A stretch of 64,000 nt of DNA, taken from positions 620,001 through 684,000 of the forward strand of contig NZ_UYYD01000001.1 in NCBI RefSeq assembly GCF_900625105.1. The letters are read 5' to 3'. Shown here piece by piece: positions 50,505 to 59,619 of this stretch. The notes beneath the pieces were generated by a model. That model was not told where the DNA came from, did not search any database, and saw nothing but the letters and a program-made list of their open reading frames with translations. The translations under genes and the position numbers were made by a program. This DNA is from Agathobaculum sp. Marseille-P7918 (GTDB taxonomy: Bacteria; Bacillota; Clostridia; Oscillospirales; Butyricicoccaceae). Within the stretch, counting starts at the first letter, position 1; the number at the start of each line of letters is the position of its first letter.

Positions 50505-52832
50505 TCAATGGGTCTGCTGCGTGATGATGAACACCGGGAGATACCAGATGAGCAAATACAGCAGCAAATGCAGCACCGGCAGCGCATCGACCGCGTTCTG
50601 TGCGACCAGATACGCAACGATCAGCATGCCGCAGACGCCCGCGAACGCGCCCAGCGTCAGCGCGGAGCGCACCGCGCCGGCCAGCTTGTCCGCGCAGCGC
50701 AGCACCTGCACAAAGGCGCCCGCGCCTTCGCGCGTCAGGATTGCCGCGGGGGCGTCGCCCTCGGCATACTTGGGATCGAGCAGCCGCGCCACACCGGCCG
50801 GATCGGGCTGGTCGGCAAAGCCGCGGCGCAGATCGAATTCCTCTTCCACCATCGCGGGCGAAATATTGAAGTCGCGCACCGCTAGCACCGCATTCATATG
50901 CATGCGGCGCATCATGCGCATCGCGCGGTAAGTATGCTTGGTCGGCTGGTAGCGCAGCGTCAGCACGCCGGCCAGCGTGTTGTCCACCACCAGATACGAG
51001 CAGACCTGCTCGCCCTGGCCGGACGGAATCCGGATGCCGAGCTTGACCATCAGCGCCGCCGTGCCCAGAATGACATGGCTTGTGCCGATATCGCCCGTCA
51101 GGCCGCCTTCCACTTCCTGCACGTTGCGCGCGGAAAGCGTCACGCCGTAGCGCTCACGCGTGGCGTCGGTCAGCACGCGGCCCAGCTCCAGACCGGCCGC
51201 ATCCGCCACCGCCGCCGCACAGGCCAGCACCTTATCATCCGACAGGCGGCCCATATTTTGCAGCGACTCGAGCGAAATCGAACCGGACGGGAACAGATCG
51301 TTCTCGGTCAGCACGACTTCCTCGGTGCCGCGCAGCAGATTGGCCTGCCGCGCACCCGCGATCGCCGCGCCGGACGCGAGCAGACGGCGGGATACGTTCT
51401 TATAGCTTGCGCCGAACGCGCAGATCAGGCCGAGCGGGGCGGAAACCGACAAGATCGCGGAAAACGCCCAGAAAAAGCGTACGGGATCGCCGCGGCCCAC
51501 CGAAGCGAGCAGCGCAAAAATGATAGAAGCCGCCAGCGCGACCGGCACATAGATCATGGAGAAACGATCCACCGTGTCCGGGCGCTCCATCTCGGTCAGG
51601 AAGGCTTCTTCCGCATGCAGCGGACCCTTGACCGCGCGGCAGGCGTCGTCCTCCGCGTCATAGTGGCTGTAAATCGCCGCGGGCTGCTCGGCCGAGCAGA
51701 TTGCCTGATACGCGCGCGCCCGCGCCGCGAAGCGGCCGCGCTCCTCGCGCATCGCCGCGTACAGCAGCAGGATGCTGACCGCAAGATACGGCACCTTGAC
51801 ACCGGACTGGCTGTCAAAAACGATCATGGATGCGCCGTGCAGCATCGCCGCGAGCACCGCGAACGACACGAGCGACGCGCGATCGGGCATGCCGTGCAGC
51901 AGGTTGTAAAAGCCCATGCCGAACACGTCGATGCCGATGAACAGCGCGACAAATTGCAATAGCAGCAGCACACCGATGCCAATGGTCGGGTTTTCAATCA
52001 CGTCGATCACAACCGGCACCGGCAGTGCGTCAAAGCTGGGGGCAAGGCTGAGATAAGCCGCCGCCGCTGCCAGCAGCAGCACGATGATCGAGCGCGCCGT
52101 CAGACCCTGTGCGCGGCGCTTGAACGCGCGCTGCGCCTGCTGCGGGTCGCGCAGCTGGATCTCCTCTTCCTCCTCGGCCTGTTCGGCCGCGATACGCGCC
52201 GCGCGTGCTTCCTTGCGCGACATTTTGGCGCCGCGGGCGGCGCGTTTGGACGCCGCAGGCGCTTGCTGCGGCATCTCTTCCGGCAGATCCGGCACATCGT
52301 CGAACGCCTCTTCCGCTGCGGCCGCGGCCTGCTTGGCTGCGAGCTTGGCCTCGCGTTTGGCCTGACGGGCTGCCGCCTTGGCCGCCGCCTTTTCCTGACG
52401 GGCCGCAGCTTTGGCCTCGCGCGCGGCAATACGGGCGGCGCGCTCGTCCTGTTCCGCTTCCTCAAAGGCGGTCAGGTCGGGAATCTGCTCCTCTTCCGCC
52501 TCGGCCTTGCGCGCGGCGCGCTTTTTCGGCGCGGTGCGCGGCGCGGCCTGCGGCTCGGGCGCCGCTTCCTGTACGGGTGCGGCCTGCACCGGCTCCGCCT
52601 CGGATTTGCTCTGTTCTTTCACCTGTACCCGCGGCGCGGCCTTGGGTGCCTCCGGTGCGGGCGCTGCCTTGGGCATCTCGGGCGCGGGACGGGACGCGGT
52701 GCGCGGCTGCGCCGGGGCGCCGCCCTCGACCTCCGCGATGATCGAATCCAGATCGAACGCGCCGTCGTCCGGGACGTCGCTGAGCATCGCCTTGATCGCT
52801 TCCAGATTCATGGTTTCGTCTTTTCTGTCCAT
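50505..52832 (-). CDS. P1B-type ATPase-like membrane pseudoenzyme with charged N-terminal extension
   Basis: A 775-residue protein. Residues 1-245 are polar: FDLDSIIAEVEG near the start, a Pro/Ala part, then Ala/Arg/Lys/Glu-rich helices. About eight hydrophobic helices follow in P1B order: four (247-362), two (425-475), a cytosolic block (476-715), then two (about 716-770). In the block GASYKNVSRRLLASGAAIAGARQANLLRG is followed by VVLTENDLF (506-513), where active pumps have VVFDKTGTLT; LAGVLTLRYQPTKHT (620-634) resembles the pre-TGDN strand, but TGDN itself reads AVRDFN. CPx is replaced by SAPLG and TGE is not seen. I infer a catalytically dead relative; function unknown. Start ATG at 52830-52832, 22 bases after rlmB. 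Confidence 0.75.
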   Translation of the reverse strand: MDRKDETMNLEAIKAMLSDVPDDGAFDLDSIIAEVEGGAPAQPRTASRPAPEMPKAAPAPEAPKAAPRVQVKEQSKSEAEPVQAAPVQEAAPEPQAAPRTAPKKRAARKAEAEEEQIPDLTAFEEAEQDERAARIAAREAKAAARQEKAAAKAAARQAKREAKLAAKQAAAAAEEAFDDVPDLPEEMPQQAPAASKRAARGAKMSRKEARAARIAAEQAEEEEEIQLRDPQQAQRAFKRRAQGLTARSIIVLLLAAAAAYLSLAPSFDALPVPVVIDVIENPTIGIGVLLLLQFVALFIGIDVFGMGFYNLLHGMPDRASLVSFAVLAAMLHGASMIVFDSQSGVKVPYLAVSILLLYAAMREERGRFAARARAYQAICSAEQPAAIYSHYDAEDDACRAVKGPLHAEEAFLTEMERPDTVDRFSMIYVPVALAASIIFALLASVGRGDPVRFFWAFSAILSVSAPLGLICAFGASYKNVSRRLLASGAAIAGARQANLLRGTEEVVLTENDLFPSGSISLESLQNMGRLSDDKVLACAAAVADAAGLELGRVLTDATRERYGVTLSARNVQEVEGGLTGDIGTSHVILGTAALMVKLGIRIPSGQGEQVCSYLVVDNTLAGVLTLRYQPTKHTYRAMRMMRRMHMNAVLAVRDFNISPAMVEEEFDLRRGFADQPDPAGVARLLDPKYAEGDAPAAILTREGAGAFVQVLRCADKLAGAVRSALTLGAFAGVCGMLIVAYLVAQNAVDALPVLHLLLYLLIWYLPVFIITQQTH

Positions 52833-52853
52833 ATCCTTATCTGTTTGCCTCCT

Positions 52854-53627
52854 TTAATCGGCCTGCGTACGGCGACGCACGGTTTCAAACAGCAATACCG
52901 CCGCAGCGTTGGACGCATTGAGCGAGTTGACCCGGCCGCGCATCGGGATGCTGACGATATAATCGCACTTATCCCGCGTCAGGCGGCTGAGCCCCTGCCC
53001 TTCCGAACCGATGATGATTGCCGTGGGGCGGTCAAACGCGGCTTCGTACAGGCCGACCGTCCCGTCGGCCTCCGCGCCGAACAGCCACACGCCGCGCTCT
53101 TTGAGCTCGTCGAGCGTCGCGGCGAGGTTGTTTGCCTTGTGTACGCCGACATACGCCAGCGCGCCCGCCGCCGCGCGCGCAACTGCCGCGGTCAGTCCGA
53201 CCGCGCGCCGTTTGGGGATGATGACCCCGTGCGCGCCCGCAGTCTCCGCCGAGCGGATGATCGCACCCAGATTATGCGGGTCCTCAATGCCGTCGCACAC
53301 GACGATGAGCGGCGCTTCGCCGCGCTCCTGCGCCACGCGGAAGATATCGTCGAGCGAGACATATTCCTGCGCGGCCGCCTGCGCGATCACGCCCTGATGG
53401 TTGCCCGTCGGGCTCATATGGTCGAGCTTGCGGCGGTCACAGGTGACCACCGGAACCCCGTGCCGGCGCGCTTCCGCCGCCACGTCGCCGATGCGCGCGC
53501 CCTCGGCCACAAAGACCTTGTCCACCGCGCGGCCCGCGCGCAGCGTTTCGAGCACCGCATTGCGGCCTTCGATCAGCGTGCCGTCGTCCTCCCGCGGGGG
53601 ACGGCGTCTGTTTTTTTCATAAGCCAT
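52854..53627 (-). CDS. rlmB: 23S rRNA (guanosine-2'-O-)-methyltransferase RlmB
   Basis: A 257-residue SpoU-family methyltransferase for the 23S peptidyl-transferase loop (G2251 in E. coli). It shows the L30e-like N-terminal domain (IEGRNAVLETLRAGRAVDKVFVAEG) and the three SPOUT motifs NLGAIIRSAETAG, IIGSEGQGLS, and SIPMRGRVNSLNASNAAAVLLFE. The ATG at 53625-53627 follows GGAGCG. Usual neighbours (cysS, mrnC, sigH) are not here; it is cotranscribed with the ATPase-like gene. Confidence 0.95.
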   Translation of the reverse strand: MAYEKNRRRPPREDDGTLIEGRNAVLETLRAGRAVDKVFVAEGARIGDVAAEARRHGVPVVTCDRRKLDHMSPTGNHQGVIAQAAAQEYVSLDDIFRVAQERGEAPLIVVCDGIEDPHNLGAIIRSAETAGAHGVIIPKRRAVGLTAAVARAAAGALAYVGVHKANNLAATLDELKERGVWLFGAEADGTVGLYEAAFDRPTAIIIGSEGQGLSRLTRDKCDYIVSIPMRGRVNSLNASNAAAVLLFETVRRRTQAD

Positions 53628-53660
53628 ATTCCTACGCTCCAAAAAACCTTAGATATTGGC

Positions 53661-53690
53661 ATTATAGCACACTTTCCCCACCGGATTCAA
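53661..53690 (-). promoter_or_regulatory. sigma-A promoter of rlmB
   Basis: Minus-strand TTGAAT, 18-bp spacer, TATAAT, 34 bases before rlmB; the only clear promoter for rlmB and the ATPase-like gene. Confidence 0.82.
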
Positions 53691-53742
53691 TCACATCCGG
53701 TCAAAAAAACGCGAAACGCGGCATCTTTCCCCATTTATATGC

Positions 53743-53767
53743 AAAAAGACGGGGTCTTTGCCCCGTC
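53743..53767 (-). terminator. terminator of the DUF4317 gene
   Basis: GACGGGG/CCCCGTC stem with TTTTTGC after it on the minus strand. Confidence 0.82.
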
Positions 53768-53805
53768 CTCTGTGCATTTTGGGAAATTTCCGGCCGGCGC
53801 ATTGC

Positions 53806-55056
53806 TTACAGCGTCTGCTCCACGCCGTTGATGCGCGCGTGTTCCCCTTCCTCGAGCGGGATGAGCAGGCATTTCTGCCCGTCCACCACGTCCGCGCGGA
53901 TGCGGCCCGCCCGCTCCTGCGGCACATGCAGCTCGATCTCCGCGTCCTCATGCCACGGCGCGTCCTCGTCCGCACCGGCGCGCTGCGCGGCCTGCGTGGC
54001 CAGCTCCTGCTGCAAGACTGCCACCTTCTGCTCGAGTGCCGCCGTGTGCGCGCGGGCCGTGCCCTCGTCCACCAGCTTGCTGTCGAGCACGTTGTCCGCC
54101 ACGGGCGGCGTGTCGCCGAACACATGCGCATAGCTTTTTTCCATCTGCGCGCGCACCGCTTCCGGCACCTCCGCTTCGGTCGCCAGGCCGGACAGGGTTT
54201 CCGCCGTCAGGCTGACCGGCGGCAGGGACTCGTCCTCTTCCCGCTCGGCCACCATGCCGCTGATGGTTTTCTGGATCTGGAAAAAGGCGGCATCCGCCTG
54301 CTCCTCATCCTCCCCGAACGCGCCCAGCACCACGCTGCGGAACGCCTGCTTGTCCTCGGCCGCCGTGCGCTGCGGCACGCAGCCGAGCACCTGCTCGACC
54401 AGTTCCGGGTGCGAGCTTTTGCCGGTTTTGACATAGTACATCACGGCATTGACGTCGCTGCCGCGGTTTGCAAACGCCGGATAGACAAAGCCGAGGTCGG
54501 GCAGGCCGACCACCCAGTCGCGCACGCGCGCGCCGATGCGGTTTTCGTCCTCGCGGTAGCCCAGCGCGGGCTTGGACAGTTCAACCGGGCAGATCGCGCA
54601 CAGGATGTACTCGTAGATCTCCTCGGATTCGTCCTGTTCCTCGCCCGAGGTCGCCTTGCTCGGCACGTCGTAAATATCGTGATACACGAGGATCAGATAA
54701 TTGCCCGGATAGGCGTACTCCGCGATGATCTGCTCGTACAGCCGGTCGAGCAGCTCCTCGTTTCCCAGCTTGCTCTCCTTGAGCGCGAGTAAGTACTTCT
54801 GGTGCTCGGCCGCCGCATCATTGCGGTCGAACTCCAGTTCGAGCAGATTGCTGCCCAGCGTGCCCGACATGGTTTTCTTGGCGATCTCGAGATATTTGTA
54901 AAACTCGTCCTCCTCCAGCTCGGAAAAGGACTCGGTGAATTTGAGCACCACCTGTTTGCCGCTGTTGACGTAGCAGCCGCACATGCGGCCGAAGGTACAT
55001 TCGGTCTTTTTCAGACGGCGGCGCAGCTCGAGCACATCGCCCTTGGTGATATTCAT
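53806..55056 (-). CDS. DUF4317-family protein
   Basis: A 416-residue soluble protein of the clostridial DUF4317 family. The start MNITKGDVLELRRRLKKTECTFGRMCGCYVN, the repeated ELEEDEFYKYLEIAKKTMSGTLGSNLLEL and a YHDIYDVP-containing middle are typical. The C-terminal third is acidic with a coiled-coil stretch (AALEQKVAVLQQELATQAAQR). ATG at 55054-55056 with GGAGAGAAGC before it. Monocistronic. Function unknown to me; no catalytic motif is obvious. Confidence 0.88.
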   Translation of the reverse strand: MNITKGDVLELRRRLKKTECTFGRMCGCYVNSGKQVVLKFTESFSELEEDEFYKYLEIAKKTMSGTLGSNLLELEFDRNDAAAEHQKYLLALKESKLGNEELLDRLYEQIIAEYAYPGNYLILVYHDIYDVPSKATSGEEQDESEEIYEYILCAICPVELSKPALGYREDENRIGARVRDWVVGLPDLGFVYPAFANRGSDVNAVMYYVKTGKSSHPELVEQVLGCVPQRTAAEDKQAFRSVVLGAFGEDEEQADAAFFQIQKTISGMVAEREEDESLPPVSLTAETLSGLATEAEVPEAVRAQMEKSYAHVFGDTPPVADNVLDSKLVDEGTARAHTAALEQKVAVLQQELATQAAQRAGADEDAPWHEDAEIELHVPQERAGRIRADVVDGQKCLLIPLEEGEHARINGVEQTL

Positions 55057-55092
55057 GTTGCTTCTCTCCGTTCTTCCGGCCGCCGGACAGAA

Positions 55093-55124
55093 CAAAACCG
55101 CTTACCGGATGGATAAGCGGTTTG
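55093..55124 (-). terminator. terminator of the amidohydrolase gene
   Basis: AAACCGCTTATC/(G)ATAAGCGGTTT stem followed on the minus strand by TTGTTC; about 80 bases past the stop. Confidence 0.75.
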
Positions 55125-55203
55125 CCTGCCGCCGGGCCTGATGATTTCCTGTTTTAGTATACGGCATTGGGCGTACCGAACGCAAGGGGGATTTTTTACC
55201 CCC

Positions 55204-56787
55204 TCACGCGCGGAACACAGTCTCGCCCGCCTTGACCGTTTCGAGCACGCGGATATCGCGCAGCCGCTCGACCGGCACGGCGAGCGGGTCGGCATCGAGC
55301 AGCACCAAATCGGCCGTTTTGCCCGGCCGCAGCGAGCCCTTGCGCGCTTCCTCAAAATACTGGTACGCGGCGTTCACGGTCACCGCACGCAGCGCGTCGG
55401 CTGCCGAAATGCGCTCCTCCGCGCCGAGCGCCACGCCGTCCTTTGTCTCGCGCGCGGCCGCGCACCAGATCGTGTGCAGCATATCGGGCGGCAGGACGGG
55501 CGTATCCTGATGGAAGGTGAACGGAATGCCGTGCGCGAGCGCCGACCCCGCCGCGCTGATGCACGCGGCGCGCTCCATGCCCAGATTACGGATATGCACG
55601 TCGCCCCACTGATACACATGGGCGACAAAAAACGACGGGATGACACCCAGCCGCGCGGCTTCGTCCATCTGGTCGGGCGCGAGCAGCTGCGCATGGATCA
55701 TCACCGGCCGCAGTTCGCGGAAGTCCGGGCGCGCCCGCTCCGCTGCCGCGATCGCGGCAAGGTACTGCGCGGCGGCGGCGTCCCCGTTGCAATGCGCCAG
55801 CGGCTGCAAGCCGCTGCGGTACGCCGTGGTCAGCGCCTGCAGGACGGCTTCATCCGTCATCGTCGGGTAGCCGCAGTAGCCGTCCGGCGCGTCCTCATAC
55901 GGCGCGCGCAGCCATGCCGTGCGGCCCTGCGGCGAGCCGTCCAGAAACATCTTGCAGCCGCCGAGCTTGAAATGCCGGTCATACCGCCGCACCGCTTCCG
56001 GGAAGGCCGCGCCGACCGCATCGAGCGCATCCACGCCCGGATACGCCACCACATCCAGCTCGAGCAGACGGTGCTCGATGAGCGCCTGATACAGTCCAAT
56101 CAGACTTTCCGGCATCATACCTTCCTGCACGGTGGTAATGCCGTACGAGGCATAGAGCATCTGCGCGCGGCGGCAGGCGTCCAGCAAGTCGGCCAGATCG
56201 GGCGACGGCACCTGCTGCTGATACTGCAAAAAGGCGTTTTCCTCCATATAGCCGGTCAGCTCGCCGTTTTCCCTGCCGATCGCGCCGCCCTCGGGCGCGG
56301 GCGTGTCCGGGGTCACGCCCAGCTGTTCGAGCGCCAACGTGTTGAACACGCCCATGTGCCCGGACTGGTGCACGAGCATGATCGGATGGTCGGCGGACAC
56401 ACGGTCGAGCAGCGCGCGGGTCGGGTGCCGCTGCTCGGCAAGCGCGTTCTGGTCATAGCCCGTGCCGACCACCCACTGCCCCGCGGGCACGCGGTTGTCC
56501 GCGATAAACCGCGTCAGCGCCTGCTCGATTTCCGCGAAATTCACCGCTTCCCCGAGCGGGGCTTGCAGCATCGCATACGCCGCGCCGGAAAAATGGCTGT
56601 GCGCGTCGAGAAACGCAGGCAGCAGGACACGGCCGTCCAGATCGATTTCCGCCGCATTGCCCGCCCGCGCGTGCAGCCGCTCATAGGAGCCCACCGCGGC
56701 GATCACACCGTTTTCCACCAGCAGCGCTTCGGCCTGCCCGTCCGCCTCCATCGTGTGGATCGTGCCGCCATAATACAGCGTTTTCAT
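55204..56787 (-). CDS. amidohydrolase family protein (YtcJ/amidohydrolase-3 type)
   Basis: A 527-residue metal-dependent hydrolase. The beta-sandwich (1-58 and the last 50 residues) frames a TIM barrel with HSH (63-65) in FLDAHSHFSG. Further metal or active-site residues are seen in HCNGDAAA, VMIHAQLL (His) and FHQDTPVLPPD (Asp). Length and motifs fit the YtcJ/AepA-like group. The substrate, probably an N-acyl or cyclic amide compound, cannot be predicted. It is a single gene with a terminator; an extended -10 (TGATATACT) lies about 35 bases upstream. Confidence 0.9.
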   Translation of the reverse strand: MKTLYYGGTIHTMEADGQAEALLVENGVIAAVGSYERLHARAGNAAEIDLDGRVLLPAFLDAHSHFSGAAYAMLQAPLGEAVNFAEIEQALTRFIADNRVPAGQWVVGTGYDQNALAEQRHPTRALLDRVSADHPIMLVHQSGHMGVFNTLALEQLGVTPDTPAPEGGAIGRENGELTGYMEENAFLQYQQQVPSPDLADLLDACRRAQMLYASYGITTVQEGMMPESLIGLYQALIEHRLLELDVVAYPGVDALDAVGAAFPEAVRRYDRHFKLGGCKMFLDGSPQGRTAWLRAPYEDAPDGYCGYPTMTDEAVLQALTTAYRSGLQPLAHCNGDAAAAQYLAAIAAAERARPDFRELRPVMIHAQLLAPDQMDEAARLGVIPSFFVAHVYQWGDVHIRNLGMERAACISAAGSALAHGIPFTFHQDTPVLPPDMLHTIWCAAARETKDGVALGAEERISAADALRAVTVNAAYQYFEEARKGSLRPGKTADLVLLDADPLAVPVERLRDIRVLETVKAGETVFRA

Positions 56788-56883
56788 ACCGTCCCCTTCT
56801 TTCCGGCCACGTTTGGTTTCAGTATATCACGCAAAACGCAAAATAATTGAATAGTCTGTGAATTTTGCGCGCCGGACGCACAA

Positions 56884-56919
56884 AAAGCGGGCCGGCGCCA
56901 AATGGACGCCGGCCCGCTG
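56884..56919 (-). terminator. terminator of the PTS/HAD/RDD unit
   Basis: AGCGGGCCGGCG/CGCCGGCCCGCT stem with TTTTTG after it on the minus strand, just past the RDD stop. Confidence 0.92.
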
Positions 56920-56923
56920 GGAG

Positions 56924-57502
56924 TTACGCTTTGCCGTTTGATTTTTGGTTGGGTGACGCGGTCTTTTCGGACAAGAACACCTCGCATGTGCCGGAAATTC
57001 GGTCGTGCAGCATGCGTTTGCGCGGCGTATAGACGCCCAGCATGACCGACACGAGCGTGATCACCACCATGCCGATGCGCACCGCATTTGCCACGCCCTC
57101 GCCCACGGCGCGGGCCAGCAGCTCACGCAGCAGCTGGCTCGGGAAGGTCACCGCGCCTTCGAGCACGAGCAGACCCGCGACCTGCCGCAGCAGCAGCTGA
57201 CCGGCAGAGGGCGCGGCGCCGTTGTCCGCGCGTACGATTTGCAGCCGCAGCAGGCGTTTGCCGGGCGTCCGGCCGTTCCACACCAACGGAATCAGCCAGT
57301 AATACAGCACGCCCAGCGCGATCGCTGCGATGCCCCACAGCCAGCCCGCGCCGTCGGGCGGCAGCGACGTGTCCAGCGTCTGCTGTCCCGTGCGCATCGC
57401 GTTGACCAGCAGCAGCGGCGCGCCGCACACCATGGTCGCCAGATACCAGTCCACCACATACGCCGCCAAGCGGCGCAGCGGACCCACGCCCGCACCCTTC
57501 AT
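56924..57502 (-). CDS. RDD-family membrane protein
   Basis: A 192-residue membrane protein with three to four helices and the RDD pattern (basic start GPLRRLAAYVVDWYLATM with Arg-Asp, and WNGRTPGKRLLRLQIV between helices). RDD proteins are poorly defined; some act as Na+/H+ antiporters. The start ATG (57500-57502) overlaps the stop of the HAD gene by 4 bases, so it is translated with the sugar-PTS unit. Its role there is unclear. Confidence 0.88.
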   Translation of the reverse strand: MKGAGVGPLRRLAAYVVDWYLATMVCGAPLLLVNAMRTGQQTLDTSLPPDGAGWLWGIAAIALGVLYYWLIPLVWNGRTPGKRLLRLQIVRADNGAAPSAGQLLLRQVAGLLVLEGAVTFPSQLLRELLARAVGEGVANAVRIGMVVITLVSVMLGVYTPRKRMLHDRISGTCEVFLSEKTASPNQKSNGKA

Positions 57503-58287
57503 GCTTTTTCCTCCCTGCAAATCCATTCCAGCGCCTCACCGACGCTTTCCGCCGTCCGCGCGGCCGCCTGCTTGACACAGTCCTCGGCCTGCGCCATGGC
57601 AAAGCCGGCGAAGCGGGACAACATTTCCATATCGTTCCGGCCGTCTCCGGCCGTGCAGGCCGCGTATGCCGGCACGCCGAAGTGCGCGCACACCTCGGCC
57701 ACCGCGGACGCCTTGTTGACCCCTGTCGGCACGACGTCCACATATTCGCAGTTGGGCCAGGCAGACAGCCCCAAGGCATGCAGCTCGTCTGCCAGCGCCA
57801 CCGCTGCGCACTCGCTCGCCGTACGGCAGCTGATCTGATACACTTCGCGCAGCGCATCCGCCTGCGGCAGCATATGATGCGTGCGGCCGATGGCCTCAAT
57901 GTAGACCCGCTCGGACGCGGACGCGGTCTGCACAGGATCGACGTCCGCGCGGCGGTACATATAGGCCTCCCCGTCTCCGACCATGGTGAAAAACAGGCAT
58001 CTGTCCCGCAACAGCGACAACGCTTTTTCATAGCCCTGCAGCACCCGTTTGCGCAGGCACTGCCCGTCCGCCTCGATGCGGGCGCCGTTGAGCAGGATGA
58101 GGAAATCGCATTCCAAATCAAAGCGCGCCAGCTCCGCCTTGAGCGTGCCGGGGTCACGTCCGCTGCACACGCCGAACCGTCCGCCAAGCGTTCGGTAACG
58201 CCGCACCGCCGCAAGCGTACGGTCGTCGATACAGGCATTGCGGCACAGCGTACCGTCAAAATCGCTGGCAAATAACGTCCGGTCCAT
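57499..58287 (-). CDS. Cof-type HAD-superfamily phosphatase
   Basis: A 262-residue cytosolic phosphatase. The nucleophile motif is DFDGTL (Asp9, Asp11), motif II contains a CSGRDPG stretch, Lys in GVNKASAVAEV is motif III and GDGRNDMEML is motif IV. A C2-type cap lies between. Substrates in this group are sugar phosphates or FMN-like compounds. Placed directly after the PTS IIC gene (1 base gap), it may dephosphorylate the imported sugar phosphate; this is inference. Confidence 0.92.
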   Translation of the reverse strand: MDRTLFASDFDGTLCRNACIDDRTLAAVRRYRTLGGRFGVCSGRDPGTLKAELARFDLECDFLILLNGARIEADGQCLRKRVLQGYEKALSLLRDRCLFFTMVGDGEAYMYRRADVDPVQTASASERVYIEAIGRTHHMLPQADALREVYQISCRTASECAAVALADELHALGLSAWPNCEYVDVVPTGVNKASAVAEVCAHFGVPAYAACTAGDGRNDMEMLSRFAGFAMAQAEDCVKQAAARTAESVGEALEWICREEKA

Positions 58288-58288
58288 G

Positions 58289-59587
58289 TTACTCTGCCGC
58301 CGTCTCGGCCGGAACCGCCTGTTCCTCCTCGAGATACTGCTTATCCAGCGCCGTGATGAACGGGTAGTAGATCAGGCCGCCGATGACGAGCACCACCAGC
58401 TGCAGCAGACCGCCGCGCCAGTCGCCGCACATCATCCAGCCGCCGAACGGCGCGGGCAGCGTCCACGGGACGGTGACGCCCGTCGGATACGGCACAAGGC
58501 CGAAGTACATCGCGCAGAACGAGATCAGCACAGTGACCGGCGGAACGATGAAGAACGGAATCGCCATCATCGGGTTGAGCACCATCGGCAGGCCGAAGAT
58601 GATCGGCTCGTTGACGTTGAAGATACCCGGCAGCAGGCCCAACTTGCCCAGCGACTTGATGCGCTTGGAACGGCAGCGGAACGCCATAATCGCCGCCAGC
58701 GAAACCGTGTTGCCCGTGCCGCCGAGGAAGATGATGTGGTTGGCAAAGTCCTGGGTCACGATGTACGGACGGACCGCATCCACTGCCACGTTGAACGCGT
58801 CCAGGTTGGCAAAACGCGCCGCATACCACAGCGGGCCCATGAACGAGTCGATGACCGCCGTGCCGTGGATGCCGAAGAACCACAGGATGGAGTTGAGGAT
58901 GGTGATGAACATGGTGCCGACCAGCGTCGTGCCGATATTGGTCAGCGGCATCTGGATGACCGTGACGATGAAGTTCGTCACCGTGCCGAACGGCGTTGCC
59001 GCAAACACCAGACGGATGGCGAGGAACAGGATGACAATGATGGTCGCCGGGATGAGCGCTTCAAACTGACGCGAGACAAAGCTCGGCACGGATTCCGGCA
59101 TCTTGATCTTGAGGTTTTTCTTGAGCAGCACCGCATACAGCTTGGTCGCGAGCAGCGCGGTCAGCATGGCCGTGAACAGGCCGCTTGCCTCAAAGCTGGA
59201 CGCCGCATAGCCGCCCTCTTCCATCTGCTGGAGCAGCAGGAAATACGCCGAGATCGAAATAGCCACCGCGGGCAGCGGTTCAACCCCCTCTTCGGACGCC
59301 AGCGAATGCGATACGCCGACCACCGCAAACAGCGCGACCAGGCCCATGGTTGCGGGGTTGACCATATCCCAGCACCACGAACCCCAGACATCGCCCACGA
59401 GCGAGGTCATAAAGTCGTGGAACGCCTGCACCGGGAAATCACCGATGACAATGGCGATCGAGCCGATGATCAGCAGCGGCATGGACAGCATCAGGCCGTC
59501 ACGCAGCGCAACCAGATATTTGTTGCTCGACAGCTTCTGCGACAGCGGCATCAGATGCGTTTCCATAAACTCTGTCATTTTGTTCAT
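58289..59587 (-). CDS. PTS transporter IIC, lactose/cellobiose family
   Basis: A 432-residue membrane channel subunit of a sugar PTS. The EIIC family pattern is clear: LVALRDGLMLSMPLLIIGSI near the start, FFGIHGTAVID, GGTGNTVSLA, and GIFNVNEPIIFGLPMVLNP with the substrate-binding Asn-Glu. It lies 32 bases downstream of the GH4 gene. The matching IIB and IIA genes are on the opposite strand 2.5 kb away, so the three parts are read from two transcripts. Confidence 0.95.
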   Translation of the reverse strand: MNKMTEFMETHLMPLSQKLSSNKYLVALRDGLMLSMPLLIIGSIAIVIGDFPVQAFHDFMTSLVGDVWGSWCWDMVNPATMGLVALFAVVGVSHSLASEEGVEPLPAVAISISAYFLLLQQMEEGGYAASSFEASGLFTAMLTALLATKLYAVLLKKNLKIKMPESVPSFVSRQFEALIPATIIVILFLAIRLVFAATPFGTVTNFIVTVIQMPLTNIGTTLVGTMFITILNSILWFFGIHGTAVIDSFMGPLWYAARFANLDAFNVAVDAVRPYIVTQDFANHIIFLGGTGNTVSLAAIMAFRCRSKRIKSLGKLGLLPGIFNVNEPIIFGLPMVLNPMMAIPFFIVPPVTVLISFCAMYFGLVPYPTGVTVPWTLPAPFGGWMMCGDWRGGLLQLVVLVIGGLIYYPFITALDKQYLEEEQAVPAETAAE

Positions 59588-59619
59588 TTTCTTTCCCCCT
59601 TGTTTGATCTGCCATGTCT

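Noticed and set aside
50505-52832. ATPase-like gene as a pseudogene of a metal pump
   Set aside because: No frameshift or internal stop over 775 codons, good signals and a terminator, plus a long in-frame extension. Motif changes look fixed rather than decayed.
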